From: G965198795 sp965198795
GTDB lineage: Bacteria; Pseudomonadota; Alphaproteobacteria; Rhodospirillales; Casp-alpha2
Length of the DNA: 64,000 nt
Reading direction: 5' to 3'
Assembly: GCA_965198795.1 (NCBI GenBank)
Contig: OZ240674.1
Location: 3,038,001 to 3,102,000 of the forward strand
Part shown: piece after piece, positions 18,957 to 28,114 of the stretch
Layout of the letters: every line of letters starts with the position of its first letter
How positions within the stretch are numbered: the first letter of the stretch is position 1
Translations under genes and position numbers: made by a program
The notes under the pieces: model-generated
Seen by the model: the letters and a program-made list of their open reading frames with translations, nothing else
What the model was told of the DNA's origin: nothing
Databases searched by the model: none

Positions 18957-19838
18957 ATGAAAGACGCCTACGACATTTTGGGAGTGGCCCGAACCGCGAC
19001 GCCGGACGAAATAAAGACGTCGTTCCGAAAGCTGGCCCGCGAGCGCCATCCGGACGCGGACCCGAAGAATCCCTGGGCCGAGGACGAGTTCAAGGAACTG
19101 ACGGCCGCCTATCGCGTGCTGTCCAACCCGCATGAGCGGGCGCGCTATGACCGGGGCGAGATCGACGCCGAAGGCGCCCACATCCGGCGCTCCCAAGCCG
19201 GTCTCCGTTCTCATGCCAAGCGGCAATCAGGCTTCAGCCCGTTCGAGCGCTTCCGTCAGCGGGCTCAACGCGCGGGAAATCTCAAGATCGACGGCGCCAA
19301 TGTGAGCTACGCGCTGAAAGTGGAATTCGTGGAAGCCGCCGCCGGCGCGGTGAAATACGTCTCCATGGCCAACGGAAAACGCCTTAAGGTCTCCATCCCG
19401 GCGGGCGCCCGCAACGCCCAAGTGTTGCGTTTACGGGGTCAAGGCATGCCGGGCGTTGGCGGCGGGAAGGATGGCGACGCCCTGGTCGAAATAGAAGTCC
19501 GCCCCCACCCGGTCTTCAAACTGGAGGGTAAGGACGTGCATCTTGATCTGCCGGTCACTCTAAAGGAGGCGGTTCGGGGCGCCAAGGTCTCCGTCCCCAC
19601 CATCGGCGGCGCGGTCTCCATGACAGTGCCGGGGAATTCCAACACAGGCACCATGCTGCGGCTTCGGGGCAAAGGTTTGAAGGAAGACGGCTCCCAGGGT
19701 GATCAATTCGTCACACTAAAGATCGTTTTGCCGAACAAGTCCGACTCCGCGCTTTCGGAATTCCTGCAAGACTGGGACGCCGGGGACGGCGAGGCGATGC
19801 GCGAGGACTTGGTTTCCACGTCCGTCAAAACGGACTAG
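18957..19838 (+). CDS. DnaJ-class co-chaperone (CbpA-like, no zinc finger)
   Basis: A 293-residue J-protein that would stimulate DnaK. Residues 1-68 are the J domain (AYDILGVARTATPDEIK, with the HPD triad in RERHPDADPKN). A short linker follows, then the C-terminal substrate-binding beta domains with LKVSIPAGARNAQVLRLRGQ, EVRPHPVFKLEGKDVHLDLP and GTMLRLRGKGLK. The four CXXCXGXG zinc repeats of true DnaJ are absent, so it is of CbpA type. It stands upstream of fabI in a block common in this group and ends in a four-base overlap with the converging YihY gene. Confidence 0.9.
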   Translation: MKDAYDILGVARTATPDEIKTSFRKLARERHPDADPKNPWAEDEFKELTAAYRVLSNPHERARYDRGEIDAEGAHIRRSQAGLRSHAKRQSGFSPFERFRQRAQRAGNLKIDGANVSYALKVEFVEAAAGAVKYVSMANGKRLKVSIPAGARNAQVLRLRGQGMPGVGGGKDGDALVEIEVRPHPVFKLEGKDVHLDLPVTLKEAVRGAKVSVPTIGGAVSMTVPGNSNTGTMLRLRGKGLKEDGSQGDQFVTLKIVLPNKSDSALSEFLQDWDAGDGEAMREDLVSTSVKTD

Positions 19839-21127
19839 GACTCCGCCTCGCGGCGGCGTTTCTCCAAATTGACGGGACTCGCGCTTTCATCCAACAACTC
19901 GGCCAACACCACGCCCATGCCCGACTGGTTCCGGTCACGAAGAGCGGTCATCTGTTCCCTCAACCGTCCCCGCCAGCCGCCACCGCCCAAAGTGATATCT
20001 TCTTCTTCAAAATCGAGCCCGAGCGTCCGATAGAGATCGTGGAGCGTCACGGCTTCCAAATCCCTCGCCAGCACCCAGTGATCGCGCGCGGTTCGCTCCA
20101 CGTAGCCGGCGTTCCCGAGCGTCATCAGCAATCTCTCCAGACTCTCATCCGTCGTCCCCGCGACGCTCAGCAAACGGCGATAGGCGGCGCCGCCCCCCCG
20201 CTTGCGCCGCGCGTTCAGCGCCGCCAACACGGAAACCGCGATGGTAAGCTTGGAGCCCGGCCGTTGGAAGGAGCGCGGAGCGCGGCCGCCGTTCGCTTGC
20301 CATTCGCCGATGGTCGCCGTCAGGACGGCGCCAAACAGAACCACCGACCAACTCAGATACATCCAGATCAGGAAAATAGGCAGCGCGCTCAACGCCCCAT
20401 AGATGTTCTCGTAAGTGGGAAAGCTGGCGACGTAGAGACCAAACACCTTGCGAAGCAGCGCGATCATCAGGCCCGCGGCGACGGCTCCCGCAATAGCGCC
20501 CCGGCAGCCCACTGGCCGGTTCGGGATGGTGATGTAAAACAGCGCCAGCAACACCATCAGGATCAACGTCGGCGCGAATAGGGTAAGTTTGCCGATGATC
20601 CCCGGCGCCAGGCCGGCGCCCAGCCATTCCGTCGCCGCGAAAAAATAAGTGGAGAGTGAAAAGCTCGCGCCCAACAACAAGGGCCCCAGCGTGATCACGG
20701 TCCAAAACACCAACAGGCGCGGCCCCAACCCGCGCGTCCGGGCGACGCGGAAAATGGTGTTCAAGGCCGACTCGATGGTGCTCAGCAACAAAATCGCGGT
20801 CAAGGCCAGGCCGACGATGCCCACAGCCGACAGGGCCGCCGTATTCCGCACGAACTGATCCAGATACTCCCGCATGCTGTGAGCGGCGGCGGGGAGGAAA
20901 TTTGCGAACAGCGCTGTCTGAAAGCTGTCCCTCACCCCTTCGAACACCGGGAACGCCGCCAGCATGGAAAACGCGATGGCGGTCAGGGGAACAACCGCCA
21001 GAAGCGAGGTGTAGCTAAGCGACGCGGCCATCCTCAGGCATTGATCGTCGCCGAACCGGCGCGCCGCATCCATCAGCACGTCTCGCGTTATTTCGGCAAT
21101 TTTCCTGAAGCGCGTGCTGTTTTCCAT
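19835..21127 (-). CDS. YihY/BrkB-family inner membrane protein
   Basis: About 430 residues with six predicted membrane segments. It begins with the family block CLRMAASLSYTSLLAVVPLT and has AVGIVGLALTAILLLSTIESALN and FLIWMYLSWSVVLFGAVLTA in the membrane part. A cytoplasmic tail of about 140 residues follows, including ARDLEAVTLHDLYRTLGL. Once taken for ribonuclease BN, this family has no settled function. Three in-frame ATGs exist upstream (to 21199); I chose 21127 by family alignment, which also leaves room for the divergent fabI promoter. Confidence 0.85.
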   Translation of the reverse strand: MENSTRFRKIAEITRDVLMDAARRFGDDQCLRMAASLSYTSLLAVVPLTAIAFSMLAAFPVFEGVRDSFQTALFANFLPAAAHSMREYLDQFVRNTAALSAVGIVGLALTAILLLSTIESALNTIFRVARTRGLGPRLLVFWTVITLGPLLLGASFSLSTYFFAATEWLGAGLAPGIIGKLTLFAPTLILMVLLALFYITIPNRPVGCRGAIAGAVAAGLMIALLRKVFGLYVASFPTYENIYGALSALPIFLIWMYLSWSVVLFGAVLTATIGEWQANGGRAPRSFQRPGSKLTIAVSVLAALNARRKRGGGAAYRRLLSVAGTTDESLERLLMTLGNAGYVERTARDHWVLARDLEAVTLHDLYRTLGLDFEEEDITLGGGGWRGRLREQMTALRDRNQSGMGVVLAELLDESASPVNLEKRRREAES

Positions 21128-21281
21128 CACGCCGGACGCCTCTCGCGTTGACCTTCTCCGCCGCATTGTATATTGCATGGCCGTTACGGCGAAACCCAAC
21201 GTTTCGCCCTGGGGGCGTTCCGGCGGCGTACGGGAAACTAGTCAAGGGCGCCGCCAATCGGAACAACCTAAAGAGAATCGC

Positions 21282-22106
21282 ATGTCCGACAGCCAATCCG
21301 CTTGTTCCAACCTGATGGCCGGGAAGAAGGGCCTCGTTATGGGCGTCGCCAATGACCGCTCCATCGCCTGGGGGATTTCCAGGGCGGCGCACGAGCATGG
21401 GGCGGAACTGGCCTTTACGTTCCAGGGGGAAGCGTTGGAAAAGCGGGTCCGGCCCTTGGCGGAGAATGTCGGTTCCAATCTGGTGATGTCCTGCGACGTG
21501 ACGGACATGGCCAGCGTCGATAAGGTCTTCGCCGAAATCGGGAAAACCTGGGACAAATTGGACTTCGTCGTCCACGCCATCGCCTATTCGGACAAGGAAG
21601 AACTGAAGGGCGGTTACATTGAAACCTCCCTCGATAATTTCCTGAAAACCATGAATGTCTCGTGCTATTCATTCACCGCGATCTGTCAGCGCGCCCGCAA
21701 ATTGATGACTGGCGGCGGTTCGCTGATCACGTTGAGCTACTTCGGCGCCGAGCGCGTCATGCCCCACTACAATGTCATGGGCGTGGCGAAATCCGCCCTG
21801 GAGACCAGCGTGAAGTATCTCGCGGAAGATCTGGGCAAGGAAAACATCCGGGTCAACGCCATGTCCGCCGGCCCTATGAAAACGCTGGCCGCCAGCGGCA
21901 TTGGCGATTTCCGCTATATCCTGAGGTGGAATGAATACAACTCGCCCCTTCGGAGGAACGTCTCGATGGATGATATTGGCGGCGCCGGACTTTATCTGCT
22001 GTCCGACCTTTCCAGCGGCGTTACCGGCGAAACCCATCATGTGGACTGCGGATATAACATCGTCGGCATGAAAGCGGTCGACGCGCCGGATATTTCCGTC
22101 AGCTAG
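21282..22106 (+). CDS. fabI: Enoyl-ACP reductase FabI
   Basis: A 274-residue NAD(P)H-dependent enoyl-[acyl-carrier-protein] reductase, the last step of each fatty acid elongation cycle. It has the FabI cofactor motif GVANDRSIAWGISRA near residue 25, LDFVVHAIAYSDKEELKG near 90 and the catalytic pattern SYFGAERVMPHYNVMGVAK (Tyr, Tyr, Lys). The end, GETHHVDCGYNIVGM, is typical. The ATG at 21282 follows AAAGAGA. It is separated from aroC by 15 bases, so both are likely in one transcript. Confidence 0.95.
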   Translation: MSDSQSACSNLMAGKKGLVMGVANDRSIAWGISRAAHEHGAELAFTFQGEALEKRVRPLAENVGSNLVMSCDVTDMASVDKVFAEIGKTWDKLDFVVHAIAYSDKEELKGGYIETSLDNFLKTMNVSCYSFTAICQRARKLMTGGGSLITLSYFGAERVMPHYNVMGVAKSALETSVKYLAEDLGKENIRVNAMSAGPMKTLAASGIGDFRYILRWNEYNSPLRRNVSMDDIGGAGLYLLSDLSSGVTGETHHVDCGYNIVGMKAVDAPDISVS

Positions 22107-22121
22107 AGTCGGCGGATCCGC

Positions 22122-23195
22122 ATGTCACACAACACTTTCGGCCGTCTCTTCCGCGTCACCACCTTCGGCGAGTCCCATGGATTGGCCCTGGGTTGCGTCG
22201 TTGACGGCTGCCCGCCGGGATTGGAACTAACGGAAGCGGACATTCAGCCCTATCTGGACAAACGCAAACCCGGACAGTCGAAATACACCACCCAGCGCAA
22301 AGAACCGGATCAGGTGAAAATCCTGTCCGGTGTGTTCGAGGGCAAAACGACAGGCGCGCCCATCGGGTTGCTGATTGAGAACACGGATCAGCGCTCCAAG
22401 GACTATTCCGAGATCGCCGCCAAGTACCGCCCAGGCCATGCGGATTTCACCTATGACGCCAAATACGGCGTTCGTGACCACCGGGGCGGCGGGCGGTCGT
22501 CCGCGCGCGAAACCGCCATGCGGGTCGCCGCCGGCGCCGTCGCGCGGAAAGTCCTGGGCGGCGGGATCCTGATTCGCGGCGCCCTTGTACAAATGGGCAC
22601 GGAACACGTGGACCGCGCCAACTGGGATTGGGCGGTGATCGACGACAACCCCTTCTTCTCTCCAGACCCCGGGAGCGTCCGGCGGTTCGCCGGGTACCTG
22701 GACGGTGTTCGCAAGTCAGGCTCCAGCGTGGGCGCCGTGATTGAAGTCCAAGCCTCGGGCGTTCCCCCAGGCTGGGGGGCGCCCATCTATGGCAAGCTGG
22801 ACGGCGACCTGGCGGCGGCGATGATGAGCATCAACGCGGTCAAAGGGGTCGAGGTCGGCGCCGGTATGGCCGCCGCCGCGCTGACCGGCGAGGAGAACGC
22901 CGATGAGATGCGCGCGGACGGGAACGGAGCGCCCGAGTTCCTGGCGAACAACAACGGTGGCGTGCTGGGCGGCATTTCGACAGGCCAGAACATCGTCTGC
23001 CGTTTTTCGGTAAAACCGACGTCGTCGATCCTAAGGCCCCGCCGGACGGTCACCAAGGACGGCCAGGACACGGACATCGTCACCAAAGGCCGCCACGACC
23101 CCTGCGTCGGCATCCGCGCCGTTCCGGTGGGCGAGGCGATGATGGCCTGTGTGCTGGCCGATCAATACCTCCGGCACCGGGGGCAGTGCGGTTAA
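22122..23195 (+). CDS. aroC: Chorismate synthase AroC
   Basis: A 357-residue enzyme of the shikimate pathway converting EPSP to chorismate with reduced FMN. Signatures seen are GRLFRVTTFGESHG at the N-terminus, KPGQSKYTTQRKEPD, the central DHRGGGRSSARETAMRVAAGA, FLANNNGGVLGGISTGQ and the C-terminal RHDPCVGIRAVPVGEAMM. It ends with the normal AroC tail RHRGQCG, so nothing is missing at its 3' end. The AT-rich gene that follows begins only 18 bases later and in the same reading frame as the aroC stop. Confidence 0.97.
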   Translation: MSHNTFGRLFRVTTFGESHGLALGCVVDGCPPGLELTEADIQPYLDKRKPGQSKYTTQRKEPDQVKILSGVFEGKTTGAPIGLLIENTDQRSKDYSEIAAKYRPGHADFTYDAKYGVRDHRGGGRSSARETAMRVAAGAVARKVLGGGILIRGALVQMGTEHVDRANWDWAVIDDNPFFSPDPGSVRRFAGYLDGVRKSGSSVGAVIEVQASGVPPGWGAPIYGKLDGDLAAAMMSINAVKGVEVGAGMAAAALTGEENADEMRADGNGAPEFLANNNGGVLGGISTGQNIVCRFSVKPTSSILRPRRTVTKDGQDTDIVTKGRHDPCVGIRAVPVGEAMMACVLADQYLRHRGQCG

Positions 23196-23213
23196 TGTAC
23201 GAGCGATGACCCA

Positions 23214-25346
23214 GTGGATATAATTCTCAAACTGATTATTGCCGTTTCTCTGATGTTCATGGGGCTGCTTTTCAGCAGCCTGAGATACTGGATCCTCATG
23301 AGGGGTTTTATACCGGGTATATCCCTGAAGGAAGCGCACAGGATCAACATCAAATCCGTTATCGCCAGCCAGATTTTCTTTAACTTTTTTGGACAGGTTT
23401 TTGCACGCGAGGCCCTTACGCGCAAATCGACCGGTCTCCAATCCACCTCGGTGATTGTCACATCCGTGGAACGAATGTGCGGCGTCAGCGTTCTGGTCAT
23501 TGGGTTGGTCCTGCTGACCCTGTGGGTTACGGGAAATGTTGACGGCATGTCTCAAAATATTCTGATTATTTCGCTATATATTCCATTCATTTCTGTTGTT
23601 CTTTTACTTGTGTTTTTTTTCAAACTGCGAGGCCGCGCGCGAAGGCTGATCATAAAATTTGCATCACGCCCACTACTGAAAACACTGTTGATTTCTCTGG
23701 CTATAACACTTGTCGTGCATACGCTGACCCTGTTTTGTTACCTGATTTTAGTTTCTGAAAGTTACAATATTCTACCGAAAGGCGAGACTTTTCTGGCGTC
23801 GCTCTTTACCATGGCCGCATCCTCTCTGCCTTTTGTTCCGGGGGGCTGGGGTGCGCGGGAGGTCAGTGCGGCCTTTAGCTTTTCACAAGCCGGGTTTGAT
23901 GTATTCAGAGGTGCCGCGGTCGGTCTAGGTGTCGGCATTGCTTCGGTGGTCGCTCTCGTCATCCATGCTTTCTGGGTCGGAATCGATCAATTTACGACGA
24001 AAGCAAAAGCAACGGTGAGCGAAGAGGCCGCTGACAGAATGCAGCCGTATGCTGGAGTCTCGCACGAAACTCTATTCAGCTTGGCGACTCTGTCGTGGCT
24101 GGCGCCTTTTGTCGTTGGAATTCTGACGTTCTTCCAGTTCCAACTTTATTCCATCGACTCTACCAGCCCCACGATTACACTGAACGTTGCCGATCCCCTT
24201 GCGATTGCTGTCGGACTGTCTGTCCTGTTCTTTGCTCATAAGAACCTGTTAAGGCCTGATAACTGGCGCTTTCACGGGTTTTTCTTATCACTGTTGGTGA
24301 TGGGGATCAGTATCCTGATTGCTTTTTCCATTGGCTATTGGCGTTATGGTTTGATTGAATGGGCGCTTTTAAACAGGCTGGTTGGTTTTGGCGTCATTTT
24401 ATCGTTTTTTGTGTCCGGAGCCTTTCTCGTGCAGAAAAATGGCAGCTGGACCATCCACAAGATGCTGGATATTCTGCTGTTCATCGCCGCTCTTGCTGTG
24501 TTGCTGGAGTTCTTGGCGCGCTTTGTCATTGCTTCTAACTTTATAATTTTTTTTGATTGGCAATATAGACAGAATACAGGTTTTCTGCAGAACCGGAACG
24601 CTTGGGCTTTTTTCCTGTTAATCGTGGCGTTTTCCTGGATTGGCGTAACCCGGAAAGTGGCCTTCAATCCGTTTATTGGTCTGGTTTTGGTTGGTATTTG
24701 TTTGACCTTTTCCAGATCTGGAGTCGCAGTTCTGGCCATCTGTTTTGTTTTTCTGTTTTTTTTCGATTTTAGAAAATTCAAATATTTTATTTTATCTTTT
24801 ATTTTTATTTTTACAATTTATTATATTTTATTTCTAATTTTTAATTATATTTTAAATTTAACAGAAAATAACTATAATTTTATTAAATTTTCTATTGATA
24901 ATGATTACCGTACTGATGGTAAATTCACTGAAACCCGCATGGTGGGTTATGCTCATGCGTGGCGGCTCTTTATTGAAAATCCGCTCTGGGGCGCCGGTTT
25001 AGGAAGTCATGTTCAGACCTTTATCCGTGATCAGATTTATAGTCTTAATATTCATAACACGTTTTTGTGGGTGTTAGCCGAATTCGGTATTTTAGGGTTT
25101 TTTCTTTTCTTTTCGCCTTTTATAACTGTAATAATTCAATTTTTTCGTCAGAATATGAATTTTAAAATACCGAATGTTCAGGCCCTCTTTTTCTGTTTTT
25201 TGGTTTTTGGGGGTTTTTCGATATTCCACGAAATGGCTTATCAGCGTATTTTCTGGTTTGTTCTGGGAATGCTTACAGCGTCGGCGGGAGCGTTTCGCAA
25301 TATTGGAAGAGCGCCCTCAGCACCTCGGAAGAAAACTTCGCAGTGA
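23214..25346 (+). CDS. Fusion of a flippase-like (UPF0104/LPG-synthase TM) domain and an O-antigen-ligase-like domain
   Basis: A 710-residue polytopic membrane protein. Residues 1-265 resemble the lysylphosphatidylglycerol-synthase TM/flippase-like family (RYWILMRGF, FFNFFGQVFAREALTRKSTG, LPFVPGGWGAREVSAAFSF). Residues 290-700 resemble O-antigen ligase/Wzy proteins, with many membrane segments, NTGFLQNRNAWAFFLL, a loop with ETRMVGYAHAWRLFIENP, and GAGLGSHVQTF then NIHNTFLWVLAEFGILG. The first membrane helix usual for the flippase family seems to be missing. The only usable start is GTG at 23214 with no ribosome site. Base composition is far more AT-rich than all neighbours, extreme at 24781-24900. 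Likely horizontally acquired; role probably in surface glycan assembly. Confidence 0.75.
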   Translation: MDIILKLIIAVSLMFMGLLFSSLRYWILMRGFIPGISLKEAHRINIKSVIASQIFFNFFGQVFAREALTRKSTGLQSTSVIVTSVERMCGVSVLVIGLVLLTLWVTGNVDGMSQNILIISLYIPFISVVLLLVFFFKLRGRARRLIIKFASRPLLKTLLISLAITLVVHTLTLFCYLILVSESYNILPKGETFLASLFTMAASSLPFVPGGWGAREVSAAFSFSQAGFDVFRGAAVGLGVGIASVVALVIHAFWVGIDQFTTKAKATVSEEAADRMQPYAGVSHETLFSLATLSWLAPFVVGILTFFQFQLYSIDSTSPTITLNVADPLAIAVGLSVLFFAHKNLLRPDNWRFHGFFLSLLVMGISILIAFSIGYWRYGLIEWALLNRLVGFGVILSFFVSGAFLVQKNGSWTIHKMLDILLFIAALAVLLEFLARFVIASNFIIFFDWQYRQNTGFLQNRNAWAFFLLIVAFSWIGVTRKVAFNPFIGLVLVGICLTFSRSGVAVLAICFVFLFFFDFRKFKYFILSFIFIFTIYYILFLIFNYILNLTENNYNFIKFSIDNDYRTDGKFTETRMVGYAHAWRLFIENPLWGAGLGSHVQTFIRDQIYSLNIHNTFLWVLAEFGILGFFLFFSPFITVIIQFFRQNMNFKIPNVQALFFCFLVFGGFSIFHEMAYQRIFWFVLGMLTASAGAFRNIGRAPSAPRKKTSQ

Positions 25347-25546
25347 GCGAAAACGCGCTCACGCAATCCTTGAATGATACGATTACAGCGCTGTGATTAC
25401 GTCTACATACCCGAACCGCTTGAAAAGCCGTGATATCCGCCGTGAAGCACTGCCGGTTCAAATCTCCAGGCGGATATGGAAATCACTCACCCGGCTGGAT
25501 GATGGCGTCCCGGCTGACGGGAAGTTCGCTGACGGGACTGGCGGCT

Positions 25547-26887
25547 TTATCCCATCCTAGCGCTGAGCGCCATGACCTTATCGTGGATTTTACGGGTCCA
25601 GGGGTCGTTGGGTTTATCGGCCAGACGTTCGGCCAGAAGAGCACGCGACAGGTTGCGGTCGCCGGCCTTGATGGTGGCGTCGATCAGGATTTGATCGAAC
25701 AGGTCGCGCTGGGCGGCGCTGCCGCCCACGCGCCACCATTCGTAGCGAAGCGGCGTCAGTGCGTCGCGGGTCACGGAGTAGCGGCCTTCGCGATAGGCCT
25801 TGAAGGCGTCCAGCATGGGCAGCGCGAGTTTCTTGATCAGCGCCGCGCTAAAGTCCGTTTCCGGCGCTTCATAACCCGCGAGGAATTCCCGCATGGTATG
25901 GAATTTCTCGTGGTCGGCGGCGGCCAGCGACAAACCGAAGTGCAAATCGATAAAGACCAGGAGTCCCTCCTCCGCGCGGCCCGCAGCGCGCTCCGCCACC
26001 GCATTCCAACGATCACCCACGTCAACGCCCTGAATTTCCAGGCGTTGCAGCAGGGCGGCGAAGTTGCACATGTCCAGGCTCTCGTCCGTGTCCGGCACGT
26101 GCACGGACGCGTCATAGAACGCCAGCACGTCTAGCGGATCGCGGCAGTCGAGACGCAGCAGCGCTTCGTGCCACCAAAGATGAATTTGGAAATTATTGGC
26201 CTGGGACCAATAATCGCGGAGGCTTTCCAGCCACCGGAGACCGTCTTCATGGCGGTCCTGCATCTCCATGACGTGGGTCACGGCGTGAGTCGCCCAGATG
26301 TCGTCCGGGTCCAGTTCAATGGCGCGGCGGCCGAACTTCTCGGCGGCCGCATAAGCGCCGGTTTCTTCCAGGCCAAACGCCCGCATACCCAGCAGGTGCG
26401 AATAATGCGGCACGCTCTCGTCCCAGCACGGCATCACGCGCGCAGTCGAGTCGCGCATGCGCCTCGCGTCACCGGTATAGAAGTGCGTATAGTGACTTAG
26501 ACGCAGAGCGACGAAATCGCGCGGATATTCAAGCAGTATCTGTTCCCAAATAGAGCACGCGCCCTCAGCGTCGCGAGCCACCCATTTTTCCAAGGCGGCC
26601 ACATGAAGCTTCTCGCGGGGCGTCACGCCGGCGACGCCGACTTTGGCCTTTTCCAGAAGCTTTCTCGCCAGATCTACTTTGTCGGCCCGGGCCATCAAAA
26701 GCATGAAATAACCCTTGAGCACATTCGCCATCACCATGAACGGATCAAGCTTCATGGTCTCTTTGACGCGCTCGCCGATCGCGGGAGAAATCCGGGCGTA
26801 AGCGTCAATGGCCCGCTCATATGCGTCCACGGCCTCTCTGCCGCCGGCGGTAATGGCCAAACCACGGCAATCGTGATAAGTGCTCAA
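25547..26887 (-). CDS. TPR protein of the TTC38 type
   Basis: A 446-residue soluble all-helical protein resembling tetratricopeptide repeat protein 38. Its N-terminus, YHDCRGLAITAGGREAVDAY, matches the start of that family, and later segments include HYSHLLGMRAFGLEETGAYA, a TPR-like stretch ending in RAIELDPDDIWATHAVTHVM, and NFQIHLWWHEALLRLD. The histidine-rich pattern (THVMEM, LWWHEALL) is typical. Function is unknown. I chose a TTG at 26887 after GAGAGAG because homology starts there and longer forms would run into the divergent rhodanese gene. Confidence 0.75.
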   Translation of the reverse strand: MSTYHDCRGLAITAGGREAVDAYERAIDAYARISPAIGERVKETMKLDPFMVMANVLKGYFMLLMARADKVDLARKLLEKAKVGVAGVTPREKLHVAALEKWVARDAEGACSIWEQILLEYPRDFVALRLSHYTHFYTGDARRMRDSTARVMPCWDESVPHYSHLLGMRAFGLEETGAYAAAEKFGRRAIELDPDDIWATHAVTHVMEMQDRHEDGLRWLESLRDYWSQANNFQIHLWWHEALLRLDCRDPLDVLAFYDASVHVPDTDESLDMCNFAALLQRLEIQGVDVGDRWNAVAERAAGRAEEGLLVFIDLHFGLSLAAADHEKFHTMREFLAGYEAPETDFSAALIKKLALPMLDAFKAYREGRYSVTRDALTPLRYEWWRVGGSAAQRDLFDQILIDATIKAGDRNLSRALLAERLADKPNDPWTRKIHDKVMALSARMG

Positions 26888-26990
26888 AACAGTCTCTCTC
26901 GACAGTTTGCTCGTGTACCGTTCCAGCCTGGCGAATATACGCCATCTTGATGTGGTTTGGGAGGTGGTCAACGCACTTTGGGGATTGAGT

Positions 26991-27311
26991 ATGAAACGCG
27001 TTATTGAAAGCGATGCGCAATCAGTGCGCACATGGCTGGAAGCGGGCGACGCTGTTATCATTGACGTTCGCGAAGCGGAAGAGCTCGCCGCCGCCCGTTT
27101 GCCGGGCGCCATTCATATTCCGATGTCAGCCTTCAACCCGGGCCGTCTGCCAGACCTCGACGGCAAGAAAGCGGTTTTCTTGTGCGCCATGGGAATCCGC
27201 TCGATCCAAGTCGGCCAGTATCTTCTCGACAACGATATTATTGATGAAGCGTATAATTTGACGGGCGGTTTGAACGCTTGGGCGCGTGCCGGTTTGCCGA
27301 TTGAGAGCTAA
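26991..27311 (+). CDS. Rhodanese-like sulfurtransferase domain protein
   Basis: A 106-residue single rhodanese domain. It has the DVREAEEL motif near residue 22, PGAIHIPMSAF, and the active-site loop CAMGIRS with the catalytic cysteine at residue 60. It ends in NLTGGLNAWARAGLP, typical of the family. Such proteins move sulfane sulfur between acceptors in the cytoplasm; the physiological donor is unknown. GGGGA precedes the ATG. It converges on tlyA with a four-base overlap of stops. Confidence 0.9.
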   Translation: MKRVIESDAQSVRTWLEAGDAVIIDVREAEELAAARLPGAIHIPMSAFNPGRLPDLDGKKAVFLCAMGIRSIQVGQYLLDNDIIDEAYNLTGGLNAWARAGLPIES

Positions 27312-28057
27312 ACAACGCGCTGGGCGCCAATCAAAAACTCGACGTTGCCCTCCGGCCCGGTGATCGGGCTTTCGACGATACCCGTCACCCGCCAGCCGCA
27401 CTCATCGGCGACAAACCGCTTGACCGTCTCACAGACTTGCGTGTGAACATTCGGATCACGCACGACTCCGCCCCTGCCCACCTTATCCTTGCCTGCCTGA
27501 AACTGCGGCTTAATCAAGCCGACAAGACGCGCTCCGGGGGACGCCAGCCTCATCGCCGGCGGCAGCACCAACTCCAAACCAATGAACGAGACGTCGCAGA
27601 CAATCAAATCGACAGGTTCGGGAATAATGGTTGAGTCCAAGGTCCGCGCGTTGGTCTTTTCCAGGAGCGCCACCCGCTCGTCGTTGCGAAGCTTCCAGGC
27701 GAATTGGCCGTGCCCCACATCGACGGCGTAGACCTTGGCCGCCCCACGGCTGAGCAGCACATCCGTGAAACCGCCGGTTGAGCAGCCCAGATCAGCGCAG
27801 GTGAGCCCCATCGGATTGACCGAAAAATGATCAAGCCCCTTAACCAGCTTCAGCCCGCCACGGCTAACCCAGGGATGGTCCTTGCCCTTCACGTGAATTT
27901 CGGCGTCTTCCGGTAACCGCTGACCGGGCTTTTCGAACTTGCGGCCTGCGCCATGCACCAGCCCCGCCATGATGAGGGCTTGGGCTTTGGATTTATTCTC
28001 CGCCATGTTGCGGTTGACCAGAATTTGATCCAGGCGTTTCTTGGGTGATTTAGCCAT
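27308..28057 (-). CDS. tlyA: TlyA-family rRNA 2'-O-ribose methyltransferase
   Basis: A 249-residue protein. An N-terminal S4 RNA-binding domain (KRLDQILVNRNMAENKSKAQ) is followed by an FtsJ-type SAM methyltransferase domain with CADLGCSTGGFTDVLLSRG, VDVGHGQFAWKL, VCDVSFIGLELVLPP and LIKPQFQAGKDKVGRGGVV. TlyA enzymes methylate 16S and/or 23S rRNA cytidines; the older name is hemolysin A. It lies 57 bases downstream of dxs on the same strand, a pairing common in alphaproteobacteria. Confidence 0.92.
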   Translation of the reverse strand: MAKSPKKRLDQILVNRNMAENKSKAQALIMAGLVHGAGRKFEKPGQRLPEDAEIHVKGKDHPWVSRGGLKLVKGLDHFSVNPMGLTCADLGCSTGGFTDVLLSRGAAKVYAVDVGHGQFAWKLRNDERVALLEKTNARTLDSTIIPEPVDLIVCDVSFIGLELVLPPAMRLASPGARLVGLIKPQFQAGKDKVGRGGVVRDPNVHTQVCETVKRFVADECGWRVTGIVESPITGPEGNVEFLIGAQRVV

Positions 28058-28114
28058 GACGCGAGGATCACGCCGAATGCGGCATGTGTCCAGCCCATGT
28101 CACAGGAAGATTGA

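Noticed and set aside
25437..25475. Possible tRNA T-loop (GGTTCAAATC) after the AT-rich gene
   Set aside because: No acceptor stem, anticodon arm or D-arm can be formed around it, and the T-arm itself does not pair properly.
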